NCBI GenBank assembly: GCA_028826165.1 | Contig: JAPDFW010000081.1 | Location: forward strand, 1,010,501-1,074,500 | Length of the DNA stretch: 64,000 nucleotides | Origin: Anaeramoeba ignava | Lineage: Eukaryota > Metamonada > Anaeramoebidae | Reading direction: 5' to 3' | Part shown: piece by piece, positions 12,123 to 23,500 of the stretch | Position numbering within the stretch: position 1 is the stretch's first letter | Layout: the number at the start of each line of letters is the position of its first letter | The notes under the pieces: model-generated | Seen by the model: the letters and a program-made list of their open reading frames with translations, nothing else | What the model was told of the DNA's origin: nothing | Databases searched by the model: none | Translations under genes and position numbers: made by a program

Positions 12123-13260
12123 TTTGTTATTGTTTTTTTTTTTTTTTGTTTAAAGTTGTTTAAAAAAAATTAAAAGCTAAAAAGAAAAATGAATTTTTTT
12201 TTTAATTAAAAAAATTTTTTTTTGTTTATTAATTAATTAAAATTTTTTTTTTTTTTTTAATTTATTTTTTATTTTATTTTTTATTTTAAATGTGATCAAT
12301 TTAAATTCTTTTATTTTATTTTTTTTTTTTTAATTAAAAAAAATTTTTTTTTTTTGTTTATTTTTTTTAAATGAATTTGCTTTATTGTTTTTCTTTTTTT
12401 AATTTAAAAAATTTAATTAAAAAATTTAATTAAAAATCGTTAATTTCATTTTAATTTAATTTTTTAATTTAAATTTTATTCTTTTGTTTTATAATTTTTT
12501 CAAAAGAAACAAAATCAAAAAAATTTTTTTTTCTTTTTTATTATTTTTTTTTTAATTTAAAACTTTTTTGATCGACTCAACAAAAAATAAAGAAAATTAA
12601 TAATAATTAATTTTAATTAATAAAAGAATAAAATTTAATTTATTATCTTATTAATTTTTAATTAAATTTAAATATTTATTATTTATTCAAAATTCTCATT
12701 TTTTTTTCACCTTTTTTTTTTCACTTTTTTTTTTGGAAAAATAAAATTTCTTTATTTTAATTAAAAAAAAAAGAGAATTTAATTGCGAAAATTTACCTTT
12801 TCATTCTTATTTTTCATTCTTATTTTCATTCTTGTTTTGTATTCTTATTTTATATTGTTATTTTATATTCTTATTTTCATTCTTATTTTATATTCTTATT
12901 TTGTATTCTTATTTTATATTGTTATTTTGTATTGTTTACTTAAATAAAAATGGAAAGTGGAATAAATCCAATTTTAAAAAAAATGGAAAGAAAAGAAAAG
13001 AAAAAAATGATACTTACAAAAAGGAAAAAAAATCAAAATAAAAATTTTAAAAAAAAAAATAAAAAAAACTAAAACAGGAAAAATATTTTCAATGATTACT
13101 ACTTAATTAAAAATAAAAAAAAAAAGAATAAAATTTACAAAAGTTTAAACATTTTTAAAAATAAAAATAAGCAAAAAAAAACAATTTTTTTAATCCAAAA
13201 AAAAAAAATTTTTCCAAAAAGAAAAATAGGAAAAAATTTTTCAATTAAATCCTTTTTTTT
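12123..13260. repeat. Intergenic homopolymers and TCTTATTTTATAT repeats
   Basis: A/T homopolymers with a short tandem array of TTCTTATTTTATAT-like units at about 12802-12945. Nothing coding is convincing. Confidence 0.65.
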
Positions 13261-16200
13261 TTATTTAAATTGTTTAGCTATAAAATTGTTGATTTGAATA
13301 TAAGATTTAATTAATTTTTGATGTTCTTGTAATAATTTTGGTATATCTGAAACAAGTAATGAATCAGGAGTTGATTGAAAGAATTTAAAATCAGATTCTT
13401 TTGGAACTTGAAGTTGAAACCGAACTTGATTTTGATTTTGATTTTGATTTTGATTTTGATTTAGATTTTGATTTTGATTTAGATTTAGATTTAGATTTTG
13501 ATTTTGATTTTGATTTTGATTTTGATTTAGATTTTGATTTTGATTTTGATTTTGATTTTGATTTTGATTTAGATTTAGATTTAGATTTAGATTTTGATTT
13601 TGATTTTGATTTTGATTTAGATTTAGATTTTCAATTTGATGTTTTCCTTTTTCCTTTTGAATTTTTAAATCTTCTGTTTCTTGAAGCATACTTTGTAATT
13701 CATTCTTCAATTTCTCTTTTTCAAAATTTTTTTCTTGTGGTAATTCTTTTTGTGGTTTATCTTCAAAAAAATCAGTCATTTTACTTTTAAAAAAATCAAG
13801 AAATTTGAGTTTTGAAGTTTTTGGTAAAATTTGTTCAAAAATTTTGGAATCTGGAGAAAATCTTGGAACAATAACAAAATCATCTGGAAGATCGTTAAAC
13901 GGATTAATTTTTTCGTTATTAATTAGATTATTATTATTTTTTTGATTTTGATTATTATTATTTTTTTGATTTTGATTTTGATTTTGATTTTCATTATTTT
14001 GATTTTCATGATTTTGATTTTCATTTTGATTTTCATTGTCAAGACTGTTTAAATATTTTTCTATAGAAATAGTCTCCAAATACTTTTTCTCATTTTGTTC
14101 TTGGGAATACTTCTTTACCAAAAAATCAAAAGTTAAAGGATCAATTGATAAACTTTGATAGGAAATATTATTTAAAAAATCAACAACTGATACAAGATTT
14201 GTAAAATGATATCCTTCTTGTCGAAGATTTATTACATCTTCATTTATAAAATTTTTAATAAATTGAATATTAGAATATAAAAGTGGAACATCTGTTTTGA
14301 TAATAAAATATATAATAATTGGAAGTAATTCATCAGCTCCACTTGTTTTTTTTTGAAGATAAATCATATGGGATAACAACATAAATGACTTGTAAATTAC
14401 TTTCAATTTTTGTCTTGGTGTTTTCTTTTGATTAATCTTGAGAATCTGTTGTTTTGCTTTCTCAAATATTTCTTCATTCATAAAATTTGGATTTATATCT
14501 AAATGATCAAAATTAATAAATGAAAGTTGATGAATTCTATTTGAAATTTTCTCATTTTCTTCCATTTGATTAAAAATAAAGAATTTTTTGTAAATTCTTT
14601 TTGAAATGTAATCCTCTAAAATTTCTGAAATTCTCACTTCTCGAATTTCTCTTTTTTTAATGAATTTGTTAAAAATTGGATCATCTCTAAATTCTTGGAC
14701 AATTCCTGCAATTAAACTGTGAAATATTTTTCCTGCATTTTCTATTGAATCAATTTTTTTTTCAAGAAGTTCTTTGACAACTGAAGAAATTTTATCTTTT
14801 AATTTTGAGTTTGATTGTTGTACAGAATTTTCAAAATCAATTAATTTGAATTTTCTTTCTTGTTTTTTCTTTTTCTTTTTCTTTTTAAATTCATTTTCAA
14901 TTTGAATTTCATTTTGATTTTGATTTTGATTTTGATTTTGATTTTGATTTTGATTTTGATTTTGATTTTGATTTTGATTTTGATTTTGATTTTGATTTTG
15001 ATTTTGATTTTGATTTTGATTTTGATTTTGATTTTGAATTTCATTTTGATTTTGATTTTGAATTTGATTTTGAATTTGATTTTGATTTTGATTTTGATTT
15101 AAATTTTGGTTTTCATTTTCATTTTGATTTTGATTTTGATTTTGATTTTGATTTTGATTTTGATTTTGATTTTGATTTTGATTTTGATTTTGATTTTGAT
15201 TTTGATTTTGATTTTGATTTTGATTTTGATTTTGATTTTCAATTTGATTTTGATTTTGATTTTGATTTTGATTTTGATTTTCATTTTCAATTTGAATTTG
15301 ATTTAAATTTTCAATTTCATTTTGATATTGATTTTGATTTTGATTTTGATTTTGATTTTGATTTAAATTTTGGTTTTCATTTTCATTTTCATTTTGATTT
15401 TGATTTTGATTTTCAATTTCAATTTCATTTTGATTTTGATTTTGATTTTGAATTTCATTTTGAATTTCAATTCCAATTTCATTTTCAATTTTATTTTCAA
15501 AATAAATGAGAGAAGAAATAAAATACTCTCTTATTCTATCAACACTTAAAATTCCTAAACCATTTAAAAAATGATTTTGATTTTGATTTATATTTTGATT
15601 TTGATTTTGATTTTCAATTTGATTTAAATTTTCATTTAAATTTTCATTTAAATTTTGATTTAAATTTTGATTTTGATTTAGATTTTGATTTTGATTTTCA
15701 TTTTGATTTTGATTTTGATTTAGATTTTGATTTTGATTTTGATTTTGATTTTGATTTTCATTTTCATTTTCATTTTGATTTAAATTTTCATTTTGATTTT
15801 GATTTAGATTTTGATTTTGATTTTGATTTTCATTTAAATTTTCATTTAAATTTTGATTTTGATTTTGATTTTGATTTTCATTTAAATTTTCATTTAAATT
15901 TTGATTTAAATTTTCATTTAGATTTTGATTTAGATTTTCATTTAGATTTTGATTTAGATTTAGATTTAAATTTTGATTTAGATTTTGATTTTCATTTAGA
16001 TTTTGATTTTGATTTTGATTTTGATTTAGATTTTCATTTAAATTTTGATTTAGATTTTGATTTTGATTTTGATTTAGATTTTCATTTAAATTTTCATTTA
16101 AATTTTGATTTAGATTTTCATTTTGATTTATATTTTCATTTTCCAAAATTTCAATTTTGAATTCCTTTCCATAAATAGGAAAGAATAATTGCAAATATTT

Positions 16201-16476
16201 CTTTTTTATTAATTGAATAATTTTTCCTTTTATCCCACTTAATGTTGTAAATTCATTTTCATTTTGATTCAAAATTGCTAAATGGTTTTTTGCTAATTCA
16301 ATATTAATTTTAATCTCTTTCACACTTTTTGTTGGTGGAATTAAAACAAGAACATTTACATTATTATTATTATTAATATTATTTTTTTCAATTTTAGAAT
16401 AAAGAATTTGCTTGATTTCTTCATTTGTTTTTAAAAATTGAATAAAATTATTTTGTTCAAAATGAGTTTCATTCAT
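13261..16476 (-). CDS. VPS9-domain Rab5-family guanine nucleotide exchange factor
   Basis: 1,071-residue single-exon protein. A VPS9 catalytic region lies at about residues 595-790: KTPRQKLKVIYKSFMLL, then the signature ADELLPIIIYFIIKTDVPLL, SNIQFIKNF and EGYHFTNLVSVVDFLNNI. In Rabex-5-like proteins this domain loads GTP on Rab5/Rab21 at early endosomes. About half of the protein is N/Q/E/L repeat: three large blocks (about residues 110-300, 330-530 and 950-1025) and a smaller one near 815-850. A lysine cluster (EFKKKKKKKKQERKF) precedes the helical bundle. No ubiquitin-binding finger is visible. The substrate GTPase is unknown. Confidence 0.85.
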   Translation of the reverse strand: MNETHFEQNNFIQFLKTNEEIKQILYSKIEKNNINNNNNVNVLVLIPPTKSVKEIKINIELAKNHLAILNQNENEFTTLSGIKGKIIQLIKKKYLQLFFPIYGKEFKIEILENENINQNENLNQNLNENLNENLNQNQNQNLNQNLNENLNQNQNQNQNLNENQNLNQNLNLNLNQNLNENLNQNLNENLNQNLNENLNENQNQNQNQNLNENLNENQNQNQNLNQNQNENLNQNENENENQNQNQNQNQNLNQNQNQNENQNQNLNQNQNLNQNLNENLNENLNQIENQNQNQNINQNQNHFLNGLGILSVDRIREYFISSLIYFENKIENEIGIEIQNEIQNQNQNQNEIEIENQNQNQNENENENQNLNQNQNQNQNQNQYQNEIENLNQIQIENENQNQNQNQNQNQIENQNQNQNQNQNQNQNQNQNQNQNQNQNQNQNQNQNQNQNENENQNLNQNQNQNQIQNQIQNQNQNEIQNQNQNQNQNQNQNQNQNQNQNQNQNQNQNQNQNQNQNQNQNEIQIENEFKKKKKKKKQERKFKLIDFENSVQQSNSKLKDKISSVVKELLEKKIDSIENAGKIFHSLIAGIVQEFRDDPIFNKFIKKREIREVRISEILEDYISKRIYKKFFIFNQMEENEKISNRIHQLSFINFDHLDINPNFMNEEIFEKAKQQILKINQKKTPRQKLKVIYKSFMLLSHMIYLQKKTSGADELLPIIIYFIIKTDVPLLYSNIQFIKNFINEDVINLRQEGYHFTNLVSVVDFLNNISYQSLSIDPLTFDFLVKKYSQEQNEKKYLETISIEKYLNSLDNENQNENQNHENQNNENQNQNQNQKNNNNQNQKNNNNLINNEKINPFNDLPDDFVIVPRFSPDSKIFEQILPKTSKLKFLDFFKSKMTDFFEDKPQKELPQEKNFEKEKLKNELQSMLQETEDLKIQKEKGKHQIENLNLNQNQNQNQNLNLNLNLNQNQNQNQNQNQNLNQNQNQNQNQNLNLNLNQNQNLNQNQNQNQNQNQVRFQLQVPKESDFKFFQSTPDSLLVSDIPKLLQEHQKLIKSYIQINNFIAKQFK
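13433..16135 (-). repeat. In-frame NQ hexamer tracts of the VPS9 gene
   Basis: GATTTT repeats on the + strand (AATCAA = Asn-Gln in sense) at about 13433-13635, 14915-15480 and 15576-16135. They are interrupted by Leu (TTTAAAT/TTTAGAT variants), Glu and Ile variants. The central stretches near 14927-15030 and 15125-15235 are almost perfect hexamer. Confidence 0.9.
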
Positions 16477-16586
16477 TTTTACTTGTGTTTTTTTTTATAA
16501 AATTTGAAAAGAAAAAAAATGAAAATGGAAAAAATCAAAAAAAAAAAATTGTGAAATTTGGATTTTTAAATTTTTAAATTTTTGAA

Positions 16587-19108
16587 TTAAATTTGATAAA
16601 CAATTTCATAATCGCAATAAAACTGAGAAGTTTCTTTCAAAAAAACGGTTGAAATTTTTTTTTGATCATCAGGTTTATAAGAAATAGAATCAAAATGAGA
16701 ATCCAAATAAATACCAAAAGTGGAAGAAATAATTTTAGGGTTGAACTGGAAAACAGAAGCTAAATAAACAATTCGATTTCCATTATCATCAAAAGTGCAA
16801 AAATCATTTGCTTGAATCAATGAGGAAAAAAGATAAAAACCTCTTCCAAAAGACCATCCAAGAGTGTTGCTAAAAAAAGAAGAATTGGCAACAGTATTTG
16901 CAAATTTTTCATAACGTTTGCCATAAAAATAAGCCTCTTGAACATCTGAAGAAGGATTAAACTGTGGATTTTTTCTTTTGGAATACCGATAAAAATCGTT
17001 CCATTTCCGTTGATCTTCAATTCTCCATACAGAAATGATATTGGGCTCAATTCCCTTATTTTTCAATGATTTCGATATTTTGGCGTTTATTTGTTTCTGT
17101 ATTTTTTCAAGTTCTTTCCCTTTCACTTCAATTCTTGCGCGGTGAATTTTTTCTTTATCCGCAATATTCCAATCAGATTTTATTTCAGGATTCAAAAGTG
17201 GATTTTCAAGATAATAATCTAATGGTTTTGTTAAATCTTGATATATTTTTGGATCCAATAATCCTGGGTAGTTTTGGTGAATTTTCTGCAGAATTGTTTG
17301 TTCTTTTGATTGCTTTTCATTTCGTTTTTTTTCAGTTGGAGAAATTTGGATCGCCAAAGAATCTTCCATTTTTTTGAAAATAAGTGAAGCTTGAGATAAT
17401 TCGAATAAATCTTGAGACTCCATAAGATGCAAACAGGATAATAAATCCCGAGAAATAGATACTTCGCTTATTTTTGGATCGTTAGAAACTTCTTTAAATC
17501 GTAGAAATTTTTGGTTCTCGAATCTGGCAGCAAAATTGCTTTTTTTTTTCTTGAAAAAATCAACCTTTTGAATTACAAAGTGCTCCATATCAAGAAATAG
17601 GATCAATGATTTCAAAGAACTAAATACTCCAAATATCCAATTTTTTTCTGCAGAATAAAACAACTGTTCATCCCATTCTTTAATAGAAGGTAAACCTCCT
17701 CGTATACATCTGCCATCTTTGGCGATTAAATTTTGTTCGATTTCTTCGTTTTTGTGATCTTTTTGTTGCTGTTGATTGATTTCCACTTGCATTTTTTTCA
17801 ATTCCTCATATTTTTCTTGTAATTCTTGTAATTTCGGATCTAAATTTTCAATTTTGGGTAATTTTTTCACTTCTTTTTCAATCAATCCTTGCTTTTCAAT
17901 CAAGAAATTGATCACAAGCTGTTTGATAATTGGGAAACAAACCAACTCGTTAAGAGAATCAAATGCTCCTTTCTCAATTCTTGAATTAAATCCAACTAAA
18001 AAATTCCATAGTTTGTCAAATTCTCTGATTTCCTCAATGAGATAAATTGGGTAAATTGTTTGCTCGATCTTTTCAGGCGGATTTGGTAAAGGTTGGAGTA
18101 TTATTTTCGGCATTTCATTTGTCCTTGCTCTATTTGTCTTCTTTTTGTTATATATTTTCATTACTATATTTTGATATATTTTCTTCAAATTGCCTAAATT
18201 TAGGCATGCTTTTTGAGCAGCTTTTGCTTGTTTAGCAAGAATATTTACTGACTCAAATTTTTCTCGAAGATTTCGACTATCGACCGTTGGGGTTTTCCCT
18301 TCTGTTCTAATTACAGAAACCATTTGAAGAAAGGAATGCACATTCCCCAAATGAAATTTTATCATTTCACTTGATTTTCCAAATTTCGAGATATTTGAAT
18401 ATAAATATTTTGAGTCTTGAATCACTTTTTCTGCCTTTTCTATTTCTCCCTTTTTTATGTGTTCATTTAATTTTTTGTTCGTTCTTTTCATGCTATCAAT
18501 AATCTCAGGATCTACATAATTTTCAAAATATTTTTTGTGCCTCAGAACCTTTGCCAATGAATTTTTGGCTGAATCAGATAGATACATTGGCAAAGTCTCA
18601 ATATTTTTAGATACACTTGTTGATTCCTCTTTGTTTTGTATCTGAATCATAATATAATATTTTGAGGCTGGTGTTAAATTTTTAAATTTGCATGAATACT
18701 TAATTGTTTCTTTATTCATCATTTTTATAAGTCCTGGTGGTTGTGGATATATACCCACTAAACAAATTAAAGAACTAAGATCAACTTCATCATAATTAAT
18801 AATTGAGAAATTGATTTCAATTGAATCATCTGCAATTACTATCTAAATAAAATTAAAATTAAAATTTGAATTTTTGAATTTTTGAATTTTTGAATTTTTG
18901 AATTTTTGAATTTTTGGATTTTTACATCTTCTTCTTTGATATCAGAAATTATCGGTTTGATTGCTGGTTTTTTAACTTCCTCAATAACTTCCTCAATTTC
19001 AGGTTCAACAAAATTTGCACTCTCAAGTTCAACAGGTTCTTGAAGAAATCGAATTGCTTCATCTTTGATCTCAACTTTGTTTTGTTCCACTTTTAAAATA
19101 TCGTTCAT
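16587..19108 (-). CDS. PARP-like ADP-ribosyltransferase domain protein
   Basis: Two exons, 19108-18926 and 18842-16587, spliced in phase 0 (IKEED to IVIADDS), 812 residues. The C-terminal about 160 residues resemble a PARP catalytic domain: IISVWRIEDQRKWNDFY, GWSFGRGFYLFSSLIQANDF (counterpart of GxGxYFA..A) and the final strand YCDYEIVYQI carrying the Glu position. The usual FHG is FYG (EAYFYGKR), so the NAD-binding His is replaced by Tyr. This suggests altered or mono-ADP-ribosyl activity, or none. A beta-rich, fibronectin III-like segment (KYSCKFKNLTPASKYYIMIQ) lies near the N-terminus, with a long helical region between. The targets cannot be inferred. Confidence 0.72.
18843..18925 (-). 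repeat. Short intron of PARP-like gene built from GAATTTTT units
   Basis: 83-bp intron (GTAAAAATC..TTATTTAG). Its core on the + strand is six copies of about 10 bp (AATTTTTGAA). It shows that even an intron of normal length here can be a tandem repeat. Confidence 0.75.
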
Positions 19109-19349
19109 TGATTGTCCCTTTAATTATTTTTTTTTTGACACAATCCAAAATTTTTCATTTTAATTGGAATTTCCATTTCTAAAAATATTTTCCCAAATCA
19201 TGAAAAAAGAAAAAAGAAAAAAGAAAAAAGAAAAAAATTGTTTTTGATTTACATTCTTTATATTATTTTTAAAAATCAATTAATTTACTAATTAATATTT
19301 TTTTTTATAAAGAAAAAAAAAGACCAAATCATTTTTACCTCCTAAATTT

Positions 19350-20392
19350 TTAATTTAAATAAGATTTAATTTCCAAAATCAATTTCTTAAATGGAAAACC
19401 AATAAAATATACATTTTTCATAGTAATATCAAAATTTCTTTTTGAAAATATTAATGGATATTGATTTTGTTTTTCTTCACTTTTCTGAACTAAATTATTA
19501 TATGCTAACCAATGAAATGCTGTGTTTCCCTTAATAAATATCAAGAAAAAATTTTTTTGTGATTTTTTTTTTGAAAATCCAAAAATATTATTTGCTTTCT
19601 TTTTTGAATAAATTTACTTTCTAGAATTAATTCCAAGAAAAAATATTAACCGAAAATCAAAAATTGAGTTTATTTGCTTTCATTTAACCAAGTTATTACT
19701 TTCTATTTCATTTTTATATTTCAAATTAATTTTCGAAAAGAAAGAATAAAATAAAAAAACTATACATCAACAGAATCCAAATTTGGCGAAACTGACATAA
19801 TAATTTCAATAATGGAAAATGGATGATTCAAACAAGCAAGATGTAAAGGTGTTATTCCCTAAATAAAATTATTATTTAAATTTAATCAAATCATGAGTAA
19901 ATTTTCACAAATTTGTTTTGAAATATAAACATCTTCCTAAAAATTTAAACACAAAATAAATATAAAATATCAACAAATAAGAAATGGAAGTGAGATGAGT
20001 AAAACTTTAAGAAAGAAATACTTGGCAATAATTAACATCTGCTCCAAGATGAATGATTTTTCGACAAATCTCTTCAAATTGTAATAATTCGATAATAAGA
20101 TCATTTTGACTGAAATTAAGAAGTCTTAAAAGAAGAGTTTGGCCCTATAAATTATATTGTTTGGAATCTTGGGAATTGATATTTGTTATTATTACTATGG
20201 TTAAACTTACATCCTATTGATATTTATAAAAAAAATATTTTTTTCTATTCATTTGAAAGAAAAATTTATTGTTATCTTTTTATTTACATCATTTATATCA
20301 TTAATATGCTCTTTATTATCTGGATTTTCTAGCCATAAAGAAAGAGATTGAAAATCTTGAATTTCTAATAAACCAAAAGGGTTTTTTTCCAT
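19350..20392 (-). CDS. Small ankyrin-repeat protein, four exons
   Basis: Exons 20392-20288, 20144-20022, 19858-19766 and 19529-19350 encode 166 residues, all joined in phase 0. Ankyrin motifs begin at exons 2-4 with GQTLLLRLL, GITPLHLACLNHP and GNTAFHWLAYNN. ADVNYCQ and NLDSVD are the ends of the preceding repeats. Each intron sits directly before the Gly of the GxTxLH motif, so each exon carries one repeat. Ankyrin arrays bind proteins; the partner is unknown. The first intron contains a GAT flanked by AG and GTAAG that could be read as a 3-nt microexon, but skipping it gives the better repeat. Starts MEKNPFGLLEIQDF. Confidence 0.78.
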
Positions 20393-20526
20393 TTTCAAAA
20401 AACAATAAAAAAATAAAAAAAATGAAAAAACAAATTCGGAAAAAAAAAAATAATTAAAATAATTAAAAAAAAAGTGGATTTTCATTGTTTTTAAAAAAAA
20501 AAAAAAAAAACTAATTCCAAACAAAA

Positions 20527-23500
20527 TTATATATGAATTTTGCGATCTTTTCGATGCCTTTGAATCTCCAAAAGAATTCTGTGAGAAAGAACCAATTGAG
20601 CTAAGTGTTTGAGTCTTTTTTTATCAAGAAAAAGATCTTTTCCTCTTTCCAAACCGATATCTTCTTCGTGATATTTATCAAGATAAAAACTTGGAATTTG
20701 AACCAATCCAAAACCGTCTTCATAAGCAAGAACAGCGGAAGCGAGCCTGCCGTTGATTGCCAAGAAAAGAGAAAGAGAATTGATGTTTTTTTGGTGTTGT
20801 TCAACTGACTCGATCATTTTTGTTCTTTGTTTTTTCTTTTGCTTTTTAAGACTCACTATGTTTCCTGTCAGTAAACATACTCCAGCTTGTTCGGGAATTC
20901 TCTCAATCAATTTGCAATTCATATTGTGCAAGTGACACGAGAAGAAGAGCTCTTGGAATTTATCTGGAAGAGAACAGAGTTGGAAGTCTATTGGAAGAAG
21001 AGAAAATTTGGTGAAATTGTTTTGCTGTGGATTATTAAGTTGAATTTTTGATTTATTTTCAATTTGATTTTGTGAAAATTCATCCTTTTGCTCAAATTTT
21101 GATTTCAAATTGGTTCTAATTTCTTGTGAAAACTGAATAAAAGATTTCGGAGGATTTGCAACAAAATTTTGAACAGAAAAATCATTGATTCCAAGTGTTT
21201 TCCAAATATCCGAAATATGAATCAATTGAATATTTCTGATTTTTTCAGGTGTAGTTGTTTCTTCAATGCAATATATGTAGAACAGATAAACAGAGCGAAT
21301 AAAAGGCGTGATCAGTGATTCAATCACAGCGGATAATTCTTCAACTGTTGTCACTTCTTCGCAATTGATTTCCAGTTTTTTTTCGTGAATTCTTGTTGCC
21401 TTCAATATTTCATTCGTTTCATCAAGATCTTTTTGGATCGGGATTGCATTGATAACTTGGAATAATAACGGGTAAATGAAGACTTGAACCAACGAGAAAA
21501 ATAAACTCTTTGAGGATGGGAAGTCTTCAGGAAGCAAAAAATAGAGGGAAATGAAGATGTACAACAAATTAACTTTTAATACATCGTGCTTTTGGAAATT
21601 GAACACTCTTTTCCAATAACTTTTTTTCAAATGCTCTCGGACAAGAAGTGCGTATTCAGGATATCTCCCATAAATGAAGCAGATTCGAAAAAGCGCCTGC
21701 AGTTGAAAAAAATTGATCTCACTTTCTAGCTTCGCTCTCTTTGGGAAAGAACGAGTGAATACTTCCAATAGTTTGATTTGATCGTTCATTAATTTGAATA
21801 ATGTTTCGAGATTTGTGATTGAAATGAGTTCCGAATGTGTTGTTTTTTTCTCCGGATTCCAACCTTCAATTTGGTGAATAAATGAGGAAATGGATGAGTT
21901 GAAAATTTCAGGAATATTCCATTTTGATGTTTGTTGTTGATTTGCTAATACAGATAACTTCACAAATGAAGTGTAAAAATTATCTTCTTTTTGTTCTTGA
22001 CTTTTTTGGCTTGATTCGCTTGAATCAATTGGTTCACTTGATTCTAATGATTCATCAAATTCTTTTTCCTCCATTTTCCAAATTTCTTGAGAAATATTTG
22101 ATTCCTGTTTTTTTTGGACTTCATTCAAATTATTCAAATTTTGCATTTCATTGAATTCCATTGAATCTTTCTGTTGTAAAAGTAAATATGGAATGATAGG
22201 AATTAGAACATTTCGAGCCTGCAATTCAAATGGACAAGGAAATTCACCTGATTCAATGCAAATTCCTGATAAATTTATTGGGTTATTTAATCTCTGTAGA
22301 AATATTGAAGAAATATAATTAGAAAAGCAATCAAAATGAATAACATGACCACAACTAACAATTATATCTGCTTTTGGTTGATCACTAATTTCATGGAATA
22401 TGTGTTTCTTTAATACTTGTAATGTTGGGAATTTTAATTTTATTGGATTTTGATTTTGATTTTGATTTTGATTTTTATTTTGATTTTGATTTTCATTTTC
22501 ATTTTTATTTTGATTTTGATTTTGATTTTGATTTTGATTTTCAATTTTATTTTGATTTTGATTTTGAATTTGATTTTGATTTTCAATTTGATTTTGAATT
22601 TGAATTTGATTTTCAATTTGGTTTTGATTTTGATTTTGAATTTGATTTTGATTTTGAATTTTAATTTGATTTTGATTTTGATTTTGATTTTGATTTTCAT
22701 TTTGATTTTCATTTTGATTTTCAATTTGATTTTCAATTTGATTTTCAATTTGATTTTGATTTTGATTTTCATTTTCAATTTGAATTTGATTTTGATTTTG
22801 ATTTTGAGATGATATATCACTTAATTTTAATTTAAAACTTTCTGTTGAAATTTGAAATAAACCAGAAGATACAAAACTTGCAATTAATCCAAAAGGTTTG
22901 TATTGAGATTTTAATTGGAAATCTAAACATAAACAACAAGCTAATGCTTCGCAATGTGAATCAAACGAGAGATGTGAAAAGCTTTTATCGAAAGCTGTAC
23001 ATGTCATTTCATAAGATGAAGTTTTATTTTCATTTTCATTTTCATTTTCATTTTGATTTTCATTTTGATTTTTATTTTGGTTTTCATTTTCATTTTGATT
23101 TTGATTTTTATTTTGATTTTGATTTTGATTTTCAATTTGATTTTCATTTTCATTTTGATTTTGATTTTGATTTTGAATTTGATTTTGATTTTGATTTTTA
23201 TTTATATTTTCAATTTTATTTTGATTTTGGTTTTCATTTTCAATTTGATTTTGATTTTGATTTTTATTTGTATTTTGATTTTCATTTTGATTTTGATTTT
23301 GATTTTCATTTTGATTTTGATTTTGATTTTGATTTTGATTTTGAATTTGATTTTGATTTTGATTTTGATTTTGATTTTGATTTTGAATTTTTTTTCAATT
23401 TTATTTTGAATTTTATTTTGATTTTCATTTTTATTTTGAATTTTATTTTGATTTTGATTTTGATTTTTGATTTTGATTTTGATTTTGATTTTGATTTTCA

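Noticed and set aside
20210-20220. A 3-nt microexon (AG-GAT-GTAAG) in ankyrin intron 1
   Set aside because: It would add only one Asp; skipping it gives the standard ankyrin junction. Needs cDNA.
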